Position numbers and translations under genes: made by a program. The notes below the pieces were generated by a model, which saw only the letters and a list, made by a program, of their open reading frames with translations, did no database searches and was not told where the DNA came from. 14,865 bases of DNA from Candidatus Caldatribacterium sp. (GTDB lineage: Bacteria > Atribacterota > Atribacteria > Atribacterales > Caldatribacteriaceae): the NCBI GenBank assembly GCA_025060675.1, contig JANXBI010000025.1:1-14865 (forward strand), in the 5' to 3' direction. Shown in pieces: positions 1-5,872 of the stretch (its first letter is position 1; every line of letters begins with the position of its first letter).

Positions 1-290
1 GACAACTCGAAGGAAGACTTGTTGGTACAGAAGTTACCCTTGGAGTTCGTCCACAGCATGTTGAGGTAAAGCGGGAAAAGCAGGACAAGAATGCAATTGC
101 TGGCGTGGTCAAGGTTGTCGAGTTCCAGGGAGATAAGACTGTTCTTACGGTGCGCCTTGAAGATGAGGCCCAGACCGATGCAAAGGCCGTTGTTCCAGCG
201 CGAGAGTGTTTTGCCGAAGGGGATATCGTGTGGTTCTTCTTTGCTCCACCGGTTATTCGCGTTTTTGAGGAAGAAAAACTTGTGCTTTGA
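1..290 (+). CDS. Sugar ABC transporter ATP-binding protein, C-terminal end (partial)
   Basis: Only the last 95 or so residues are in the window. The frame runs in from the left edge (first full codon at base 3) and stops at TGA 288-290. Seen: a GVRPQHV motif about 16 residues in, which matches the G(I/V)RPE-H-(V/I) signature of the TOBE domain at the C-terminus of MalK/UgpC-type ATPases, followed by a beta-rich segment ending in FEEEKLVL. Known: these ATPases energise carbohydrate ABC importers at the inner face of the membrane. The nucleotide-binding domain, with Walker A/B, would lie outside the window. It is 23 bases upstream of the cupin gene, so it probably shares an operon with the catabolic genes and powers uptake of their substrate. 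The family call is fairly safe; the transported sugar cannot be told. Confidence 0.8.
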   Translation, partial: QLEGRLVGTEVTLGVRPQHVEVKREKQDKNAIAGVVKVVEFQGDKTVLTVRLEDEAQTDAKAVVPARECFAEGDIVWFFFAPPVIRVFEEEKLVL

Positions 291-299
291 AGAATCCTC

Positions 300-307
300 G
301 GAGGTGA
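300..307 (+). promoter_or_regulatory. Ribosome binding site of the cupin gene
   Basis: GGAGGTGA lies 6 bases before ATG 314. It is a full-strength Shine-Dalgarno sequence and fixes the cupin start. Confidence 0.75.
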
Positions 308-313
308 TGCCTA

Positions 314-706
314 ATGGCTTACATTGTCAACATCAACGAAGTAACGCCGGATACTTGTGAGCGTTCTTTTCGGCACTTTGCCCAGGCGAAGAAGGGAGAA
401 ACTCTTAGAGATACGTACTGGCTCATTGACCCAGCAACCTCGCCTTCAAAGATCCTTAAGCTCGGATATACCATTGTTTATCCTGATGGGAAAACTACGG
501 GGCATGTACATCCAAATGAAGAAGAGGTGTACTTTGTTATTAGTGGCCGAGGGGAGATGGTTATCGGAGATGAGCGATTCCCTATTAAAGAGGGAGACGC
601 TTTTTATGTGGAACCTGGAAAGTATCATGTCACGTATAATACCGGAGTTCTTCCCCTTGTCATTCTTTGGGTTACAGGAAAGGTAAAGCAAGAGGAGGGA
701 GTGTAA
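314..706 (+). CDS. Small single-domain cupin protein
   Basis: A 130-residue protein with one cupin_2 barrel. Both cupin motifs are visible. Motif 1 is G59-K-x-x-G-H64-V-H66-x3-E70, continuing into YFVISGRG. Motif 2 is G94-D-x4-E-P101-G102-x2-H105-x3-N109. H64, H66, E70 and H105 are the expected metal ligands, so a metal-binding cupin is well supported. Function is less certain. The PGKYH...NTG...P-L-V-I pattern is like that of cupin-type sugar isomerases (cupin phosphoglucose isomerase and lyxose isomerase are cupins), and its place just before an FGGY ketose kinase gene would suit an aldose-ketose isomerase. Many operon cupins of this size are instead uncharacterised sugar or sugar-acid binding or epimerising proteins. 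The gap to the next gene is only 4 bases, so it is surely co-transcribed. Confidence 0.85.
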   Translation: MAYIVNINEVTPDTCERSFRHFAQAKKGETLRDTYWLIDPATSPSKILKLGYTIVYPDGKTTGHVHPNEEEVYFVISGRGEMVIGDERFPIKEGDAFYVEPGKYHVTYNTGVLPLVILWVTGKVKQEEGV

Positions 707-710
707 GTCG

Positions 711-2162
711 ATGGAAATTCAGGGGATGATCATTGGCGGGAAATTCGTTACCGAAAGTGGCGTGGGGCAGTACATCGACGTTGTGAATCCGGCGACGGAA
801 GAAGTTATTGCTCGAGTTCCTGCTGCTTCAGAGCATCAGGTAGATGAGGCGGTTCGGATAGCTTGGAAGGCTTTCGAAAAATGGTCAAGACTTAGTCCTT
901 TCGAGCGTGCTCGTTTCCTTCACAAAGCCGCATCTCTTGTTGAGGAAAGAGCAGAGGAAATTGGTCGTGTCCTCACTGCTGAAGAGGGGAAGCCTTTGAA
1001 AGAAGCGATAAGCGAAGTTAAAGGATCTGCTGAGGTTCTCCGGTACTTTGCTGAGACGAGCAAGCGGGTTTTTGGTGAGATTATCCCCCTTGATAAACCT
1101 TATCTTCAGAGCATCGTCATCTGGCAACCCATCGGGGTTGTGGCAGCCATCACCCCTTGGAACTACCCGGTACAGCTTCTTGCTTGGAAGGTTGCGGCAG
1201 CCTTAGCTGCAGGGTGTACTGTAGTGGCTAAACCTCCTTCGGAGACCCCTCTTTCACCGTTAAAGTTTTTAGCTTGTTTTCTCGATGCCGGTGTTCCTGA
1301 GGGGGTTGTCAACGGTGTTACTGGAGCGGGATCAGTGGTGGGGAGAAGTCTTATCCTTCATCCTCTTGTTCGAAAAGTGAGTTTTACTGGGTCCACCGAG
1401 GCTGGGAAGAGAGTGATGGAGTACTGTGCATCGGGAGTAAAACGCGTCTCTCTAGAACTTGGTGGCCAGTCTCCTCTCATCGTCTGCGCTGATGCTGATC
1501 TTGAAAAGGCCGTAAAAGGTGGTGTCCGAAGATCTTTCCGAAATATGGGTCAGGTGTGTAATTCGATTAACCGTATATACGTGGAAAAAGCGATTTACGA
1601 GATCTTTGTAGAGAAGTTTGTTACCGAGACTAAGAAACTGCGTATTGGTAATGGCCTCTTAGATCCTGATGTTGACCTTGGTCCAATGGTGAGTCTTGAG
1701 GCTTTAGAGAAAGTGAAGGAACATATCGAGGATGCGATCCAAAAGGGCGCAAGAGTTCTCTGTGGTGGGAAAAAACCGGAAGGGGAGCAGTACGCAAAAG
1801 GGTACTTTTTCGAGCCTACAGTGGTTACTGATGTCAACCACGATATGCTCATCATGAGGGAAGAGACTTTTGGGCCGGCGGTAGGCATTATGCCCTTTGA
1901 AGATCTTAACGATGCTATTGTCTGGTCGAATTCTACTCGATATGGCCTTGCGGCTTATGTATATACTTCGAGTCTAGAAAAGGCACGCGTTATCTGCCTT
2001 GGTCTTGAGTGTGGCAATATCGGCCTCAACAACGTCGACGTGGCTACCATTTACGCTCCTTACACGGGTTGGAAAGAAAGTGGCTTTGGTACGGATATTG
2101 GCCCGGAGGGTATCCTTTCGTACCTCGAGACGAAGCACATTAAGGTTGAATTTTCAGAATGA
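711..2162 (+). CDS. NAD(P)-dependent aldehyde dehydrogenase (succinate-semialdehyde dehydrogenase-like)
   Basis: A 483-residue full-length aldehyde dehydrogenase, the normal size for the superfamily. Seen in order: PWNYP with N151, VVAKP with K174 (cofactor binding), FTGSTEAG at about 225-232 (Rossmann turn), LELGG with general base E249, and GQVC with nucleophile C283. The C-terminal segment carries KESGFG and YLETKHIK. All catalytic residues are present. The EEGKPL motif near residue 91 is common in succinate-semialdehyde and related dehydrogenases. Known reaction: oxidation of an aldehyde to its acid with NAD(P)+. In this operon the likely substrate is an aldehyde released from a sugar or sugar acid, such as glyoxal-, glycolaldehyde- or semialdehyde-type compounds; that is inference. 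ATG 711 follows the cupin stop by 4 bases, with GGAGGG at 694-699 inside the end of the cupin gene. The gene looks AT-richer than those at the right of the window. Confidence 0.92.
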   Translation: MEIQGMIIGGKFVTESGVGQYIDVVNPATEEVIARVPAASEHQVDEAVRIAWKAFEKWSRLSPFERARFLHKAASLVEERAEEIGRVLTAEEGKPLKEAISEVKGSAEVLRYFAETSKRVFGEIIPLDKPYLQSIVIWQPIGVVAAITPWNYPVQLLAWKVAAALAAGCTVVAKPPSETPLSPLKFLACFLDAGVPEGVVNGVTGAGSVVGRSLILHPLVRKVSFTGSTEAGKRVMEYCASGVKRVSLELGGQSPLIVCADADLEKAVKGGVRRSFRNMGQVCNSINRIYVEKAIYEIFVEKFVTETKKLRIGNGLLDPDVDLGPMVSLEALEKVKEHIEDAIQKGARVLCGGKKPEGEQYAKGYFFEPTVVTDVNHDMLIMREETFGPAVGIMPFEDLNDAIVWSNSTRYGLAAYVYTSSLEKARVICLGLECGNIGLNNVDVATIYAPYTGWKESGFGTDIGPEGILSYLETKHIKVEFSE

Positions 2163-2175
2163 AGGGAGGAGAGGG

Positions 2176-3723
2176 ATGACAATCGAGAAGAAGCCCTGTG
2201 TAGTGGGGATAGACATTGGGACATCAAGTTGCAAGACTCTCGCCGTTGATGAAGAGGGCCGGGTACTCTCGAGGGCCACTCGGGAGTACCCGGTATGTAA
2301 CCCGTTTCCTGGTTGGTCTGAGCAAAACCCTGCTGATTGGTGGGAAGCGGTAAAAGCGACTCTCGTTGAAGTATCTCGTGAGGTGGAAGCACAGGGGTAT
2401 GTTGTTTCTGGCATAGGCCTTACAGGACAGATGCACGGGCTCGTACTCCTTGACGAAGCAGGAAACGTTCTCCGTCCCTGCATCATGTGGAACGATCAAC
2501 GAAGTGCTCCATACTGTGTGAAAGTTCACGAAACAGTAGGTGGGGAGAAGGAACTCATCAAAGTTACGAACAATCCCATGCTCCCTGGATATACCGGGGG
2601 GAAGATCCTCTGGGTTCAGGAGAATGAGCCTGAACTCTTTGAGAAAGCAAGGAAATTCTTGTGCCCGAAAGATTATATCCGGTTCAAGCTTACTGGGGAG
2701 TATGCCACTGATGTTTCTGATGCTTCGGGAACAGGTCTTTTCTCAGTTCGGGAGCGGAGATGGGCTCGAGAGCTTATTAAGGAACTGGGAATTCCTTTGT
2801 ACCTCTTTCCTGAAACCTTTGAGTCTCCAGAAGTGACGGGGATGGTTCTTCCCGAGATAGCTCGAGAAGTGGGCCTTCAGTCGGGTATCCCTGTGGTTGG
2901 CGGTGGAGGGGATGCGGTCGTTCAGACCGTGGGAGTCGGGGCAATTCACCCGGGCATTGTCAGCATTACTCTTGGTACTGCTGGGATTGTTGGCATGTCC
3001 CTTGATAGGTTTTATGAGAATCCAGGAAACACTTTGCAGTTCTTCTGTAATGCTGTTCCAAGAAGCTGGATTGTTTATGGTACGACTCTTGCCGCAGGGG
3101 GATCTCTGAGCTGGTTCAGGAATGTTTTTGGAGGTCTTGAACGCGAACTCTCCCGTTGGATTGGAGAATCATCCTACGACCTTATGAGTCGGGAGGCAGA
3201 ATTAAGCACACCATTGGGGCGAGGTATTGTTTTCTTGCCCTATCTTATCGGAGAAAGATGTCCTCACGCGGACCCCTTTGCTCGAGGAGTATTGATTGGA
3301 TTTGGTCTCCACCATTCGCGGAACGATGTTCTGCGAAGTGTTTTCGAAGGAATTGTTTTTAGTCTGAGAGATGTGTACTCCCTCATGGAAGAACTTGGCC
3401 TCTCAGTGTTTCAAGTGAGAATTTCGGGTGGTGGAGCAAAAAGTAAGCTTTTTCAGAGACTTCACGCAGACATCTTTGGCTCCGAAGTTCTCGCTGTCGA
3501 GTATGGCGAAGAGGGAGGAAGCTATGGTGCGGCACTTCTTGCCGGGGTTGGTATTGGTCTGTGGCCTTCGATGGAAGAAGCCACTAGGAAACTCCGTATC
3601 CAGGAGCGGACACTTCCTGACGCGGAACGGGCCCAGCTATATGCTGAATTCTTCAAGATCTACCAGAGTCTCTACGATGTTCTTCGGGAGACGTTTAGGG
3701 CTATTGCCAAGTTCCAGACGTAG
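2176..3723 (+). CDS. xylB: FGGY-family carbohydrate kinase, xylulokinase-like
   Basis: 515 residues, slightly longer than typical XylB (about 480-500). Start chosen at ATG 2176 because GGGAGGAG at 2164-2171 sits right before it; the frame is open further upstream but only inside the aldehyde dehydrogenase gene. Seen: N-terminal ATPase-fold motif GIDIGTSS (D13), PGWSEQNPADWW at 45-56, GQMHG at 84-88 (M86 and H87 match the xylulose-contacting pair of XylB), MWNDQR at 104-109, GGGGDAVVQ with probable catalytic base D246, LGTAG at 266-270, and a late GGGAKS phosphate-binding motif. Known role: ATP-dependent phosphorylation of a ketose, typically D-xylulose, in the cytoplasm. The QMHG pair supports a pentulose-type substrate, but FGGY specificity often drifts, so the gene symbol marks family rather than proven substrate. 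An unusual hairpin lies over codons 28-40 (separate entry). It is followed after 11 bases by the hydroxyacid dehydrogenase gene. Confidence 0.88.
   Translation: MTIEKKPCVVGIDIGTSSCKTLAVDEEGRVLSRATREYPVCNPFPGWSEQNPADWWEAVKATLVEVSREVEAQGYVVSGIGLTGQMHGLVLLDEAGNVLRPCIMWNDQRSAPYCVKVHETVGGEKELIKVTNNPMLPGYTGGKILWVQENEPELFEKARKFLCPKDYIRFKLTGEYATDVSDASGTGLFSVRERRWARELIKELGIPLYLFPETFESPEVTGMVLPEIAREVGLQSGIPVVGGGGDAVVQTVGVGAIHPGIVSITLGTAGIVGMSLDRFYENPGNTLQFFCNAVPRSWIVYGTTLAAGGSLSWFRNVFGGLERELSRWIGESSYDLMSREAELSTPLGRGIVFLPYLIGERCPHADPFARGVLIGFGLHHSRNDVLRSVFEGIVFSLRDVYSLMEELGLSVFQVRISGGGAKSKLFQRLHADIFGSEVLAVEYGEEGGSYGAALLAGVGIGLWPSMEEATRKLRIQERTLPDAERAQLYAEFFKIYQSLYDVLRETFRAIAKFQT
2259..2293 (+). repeat. 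Intragenic 15-bp inverted repeat (hairpin) in the kinase gene
   Basis: Arms CCGGGTACTCTCGAG (2259-2273) and CTCGGGAGTACCCGG (2279-2293) pair over 15 bp with one G-U wobble around a 5-base loop. No T-run follows, so it is not a classic terminator. It starts about 83 bases into the coding sequence. The structure is seen directly; any role (translation pausing, attenuation, RNA processing) is inference. Confidence 0.6.
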
Positions 3724-3734
3724 GGGGTAAGACC

Positions 3735-4664
3735 ATGCCTTTCTGGACAGTACTTTTGCCACAGCCTATTGCTCAGAGGGCCCTTGATCTTTTGAAAGAA
3801 CAAAGTAACCTTGAGGTCATTGTTCTTTCCCCAGAAGAGAGAGAACGGGTCTTCGAATTCCTCCCCAAGGCCCATGCCCTCCTGGTGCGCAGTGGCTTCA
3901 AGGTTACGAGGGAAATCATTAATCAGGCGGTTAACCTTCGAGTGATTTGCCGAGTTGGTGTGGGTCTCGACAACATTGACGTGGAGTATGCGAAAAGTCG
4001 GGGAATTGCTGTATTCAACGTTCCTGGAGGCAATGCCATATCAGTTGCCGAGCACACCCTTGCCTTGCTCTTTGCCCTGGCCAAAGACCTTTTCTGGTAT
4101 GATCGACGGGTACGTGAAGGGGACTGGAGTGCTCGCCACTCCTACAGGGCTTGTGAGCTCTCTGGGAAGGTTATAGGTCTTGTGGGTTTTGGAACCATAG
4201 GGCAAGAGGTTGCCCGCCTGTGTCTTAGTCTTGGCATGCGAGTACTCTTTTTTGACCCCTTTGTTACTGCTGATGCAGTCCCTGGTGCTGAGAAAGTCGA
4301 ACATCTTCCTACGCTTCTTGCCCAGAGTGATTTTGTGAGCCTTCACGTTCCGCTCAACAATGTAACACGGCATCTCATCGGTAGAGAGGAGCTTCGCTGT
4401 ATGAAGCCTACAGCTTTCCTCATCAACGTGGCCCGAGGAGCAGTGGTTGATGAGGGAGCTCTCTATGAAGCCCTTCGTGAAGGGTGGATCCGAGGAGCAG
4501 CTCTTGATGTCTTTTCGGAAGAGCCTCCTCCGAAAGACCATCCTTTCTTCTCCTTGCCTAACGTCATTCTTACCCCCCACGTTGCGGGGCTCACGAGGGA
4601 GAGTACTGAACGGGTAGCGGTGCAGGCTGCAAAGCGTATCATCGAGTTTTTCAAACCTTCTTGA
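3735..4664 (+). CDS. D-isomer-specific 2-hydroxyacid dehydrogenase (SerA / glyoxylate reductase-like)
   Basis: A 309-residue enzyme of the usual length for glyoxylate/hydroxypyruvate reductase and short (ACT-less) phosphoglycerate dehydrogenase types. Seen: Rossmann motif GFGTIG at 151-156, with D174 at the end of the next strand (favouring NAD over NADP), then the catalytic triad R234 (in NVARGAVVDE), E263 (in DVFSEEP) and H282 (in TPHVAG). An N-terminal VGVGLDNID segment at 74-82 is also typical. Known reaction: reversible NAD(H)-linked interconversion of a D-2-hydroxyacid and a 2-oxoacid. It could be a biosynthetic 3-phosphoglycerate dehydrogenase. However, the catabolic operon and the lack of a C-terminal ACT/ASB domain make a glyoxylate/hydroxypyruvate reductase or a sugar-acid dehydrogenase more likely. 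The ATG is supported by GGGGGT at 3723-3728, overlapping the kinase stop codon. Confidence 0.9.
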   Translation: MPFWTVLLPQPIAQRALDLLKEQSNLEVIVLSPEERERVFEFLPKAHALLVRSGFKVTREIINQAVNLRVICRVGVGLDNIDVEYAKSRGIAVFNVPGGNAISVAEHTLALLFALAKDLFWYDRRVREGDWSARHSYRACELSGKVIGLVGFGTIGQEVARLCLSLGMRVLFFDPFVTADAVPGAEKVEHLPTLLAQSDFVSLHVPLNNVTRHLIGREELRCMKPTAFLINVARGAVVDEGALYEALREGWIRGAALDVFSEEPPPKDHPFFSLPNVILTPHVAGLTRESTERVAVQAAKRIIEFFKPS

Positions 4665-4669
4665 GGTGA
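4663..4669 (+). promoter_or_regulatory. Ribosome binding site deciding the aldolase start
   Basis: GAGGTGA ends 5 bases before ATG 4675 and overlaps the stop codon of the preceding gene. It would be too close to serve the in-frame GTG at 4666, so ATG 4675 is preferred. Confidence 0.65.
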
Positions 4670-4674
4670 GTTGT

Positions 4675-5589
4675 ATGGAGAGAGTAAACATTGAGGAACG
4701 CTTAACCGGTGTCTTTGCTCCAATTGTTACTCCCTTTCGGGAAGATGATACTATCGATTTTGAGGCACTGCGACGAAATATTGAGAAGCTCGCCAAAACA
4801 AAGCTCCGTGGGTACTTTGCCTTAGGCACCAACGGAGAGTTCCGGAGCTTGACGTACGAAGAGAAACTCAAGGTCATCGAGACGGTTCTTGAAGTAAAGG
4901 GAGACAAAGTCCTCATTGGAGGGGCAAGTTGCGAGTCCACGTTTGAATCCAAAAAACTTGCCCGGGATTTGGCCCGCCTTGGAGTGGACTTTGTGAGCCT
5001 CATGCCTCCCTCCTTTTTCGCCAAGCGGATGACTGATGACGCTTTGTATGAGTACTTTACTGAGGTTGCCGAGGCTATTGACCGGCCACTCCTTCTCTAC
5101 AACAATCCAGCGGTGGCGAATAACCTCTGCTTTTCTCCATCGCTCATCGCTCGAGTGAGCGAGCACCCCAATATCTTCGGTCTTAAGGATACTTCAAAAG
5201 GGAATTACGATGCGTACATTGCCGCTGCAGAAGGGAAAACGTTCTTCGTCCTTGCTGGGTCTGCCGATTTTGTATTTCCGGCACTCCTTGTAGGTGCTCG
5301 GGGTGGAGTGTTGTCTTTAGCGAATGTCTTTCCCAATCTGTGCTGTGACCTTGTGGAGCTTGGACTCAAAAAAGACCTTGAGCGTGGTCTTCCCTTCCAT
5401 CGCTTCGTGGCAAAACTCAACAGCCTTGTCTCTGGAAGATACGGGGTGAGTGGTGTTAAAGCGGCGATGGATTGTTTTGGGTTCGAAGGAGGGTTTCCTC
5501 GAAGGCCTCTAAAACCTTTGAGTGCTGCTGAAAAAGAAGCACTCAAACGGGATATTGAGGGACTCCTTGCCAAAATGCCGAATGTGTAA
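4675..5589 (+). CDS. DapA/NAL-superfamily aldolase, 4-hydroxy-2-oxoglutarate aldolase-like
   Basis: 304 residues forming the (beta/alpha)8 barrel of the DHDPS/NAL superfamily. Seen: APIVTPF near the N-terminus, the carboxylate-binding loop GTNGEF at 51-56 (true DapA has GTTGE), Y142 in YNNPA, and Schiff-base lysine K171 in GLKDTS. From memory of the human HOGA1 sequence, several stretches look alike: a NGEF loop, a CEST block near residue 86, VLAGSA, and the MD-FG...R-PL...LS-AE-EAL tail. That makes a class I pyruvate-releasing aldolase of the 4-hydroxy-2-oxoglutarate or 2-keto-3-deoxy-acid type more likely than dihydrodipicolinate synthase, and the operon context agrees. Known chemistry: retro-aldol cleavage of a 2-keto-4-hydroxy acid to pyruvate plus an aldehyde (glyoxylate for HOGA). 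A dehydratase role, such as ketodeoxy-sugar-acid dehydratase feeding the aldehyde dehydrogenase, remains an alternative. It is the last gene of the operon; a hairpin follows 6 bases later. Confidence 0.87.
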   Translation: MERVNIEERLTGVFAPIVTPFREDDTIDFEALRRNIEKLAKTKLRGYFALGTNGEFRSLTYEEKLKVIETVLEVKGDKVLIGGASCESTFESKKLARDLARLGVDFVSLMPPSFFAKRMTDDALYEYFTEVAEAIDRPLLLYNNPAVANNLCFSPSLIARVSEHPNIFGLKDTSKGNYDAYIAAAEGKTFFVLAGSADFVFPALLVGARGGVLSLANVFPNLCCDLVELGLKKDLERGLPFHRFVAKLNSLVSGRYGVSGVKAAMDCFGFEGGFPRRPLKPLSAAEKEALKRDIEGLLAKMPNV

Positions 5590-5594
5590 GTTGC

Positions 5595-5653
5595 TTGCCC
5601 GGGTCCTGAGCTATCCCACAACCCACATGCTTCCTCCCTTAGGGCCCGGGCAA
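5595..5653 (+). terminator. Long hairpin after the catabolic operon, probable terminator
   Basis: Arms TTGCCCGGGTCCTGAG (5595-5610) and CTTAGGGCCCGGGCAA (5638-5653) pair over 16 bp with two G-U wobbles and enclose a 27-base, C-rich loop. A short T-run (5666-5670, after GGG) follows 12 bases downstream. It directly follows the last operon gene, which suits transcription termination or 3'-end protection. The large loop and the distance to the T-run are not ideal for a Rho-independent terminator, so another structured-RNA role is possible. Confidence 0.5.
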
Positions 5654-5670
5654 TTCCCCTTTGGGTTTTT

Positions 5671-5798
5671 GCGGTTTCCTTCATGTGTACCCCTTGGAGC
5701 CTCCTTGCTTACAGGGAAGATAGGCGTTTCTTGGGTTTTGTTTGGTCTTTTTGGGCTGAATAGACGTCAGTAGTGCGCTTGTGCGATGCTTTTCTCTC
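5671..5798. other. Intergenic stretch without a recognisable gene
   Basis: The gene-free space between the aldolase stop and the next start spans 5590-5872. Apart from the hairpin at its left and the promoter at its right, this middle part is T-rich on the + strand, with no convincing start/RBS pair, tRNA fold or riboswitch signature. In particular I see no cobalamin riboswitch, although the downstream gene belongs to a corrinoid-linked family. Confidence 0.5.
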
Positions 5799-5827
5799 TT
5801 GACGGTGGGGAAGGAAAGGTGTACAAT
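5799..5827 (+). promoter_or_regulatory. Sigma-70-type promoter of the MtaA-like gene
   Basis: TTGACG at 5799-5804 and TACAAT at 5822-5827 are separated by exactly 17 bases; each hexamer matches consensus at five of six positions. The predicted start is near 5834, giving a leader of about 39 bases to ATG 5873. The promoter lies downstream of an in-frame ATG at 5786, which rules that ATG out as the start on this transcript. Confidence 0.75.
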
Positions 5828-5872
5828 GGCTCCGGAAAAATTAACTATTTTATGAAACTTGAGGTGGCACTT

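Noticed and set aside
4041..5024. Long open frame of 327 codons on the - strand.
   Set aside because: It is antisense to the 2-hydroxyacid dehydrogenase and aldolase genes, whose catalytic motifs are intact. The predicted protein is low-complexity, rich in serine, lysine and arginine, and shows no motif.
5595..5653. On the - strand, a stretch with AGGAAGCA and GGGATAGCT recalled the bacterial signal recognition particle RNA core.
   Set aside because: The CAGGTCC-GGAA-GGAAGCAG apex is not intact, the spacing is wrong, and the whole pairing unit is only 59 bases, too short for SRP RNA.
5654..5798. Possible cobalamin or other riboswitch upstream of the corrinoid-family gene.
   Set aside because: No B12-box-like sequence or multi-stem fold was seen, and the promoter lies so close to the gene that the leader is only about 39 bases.
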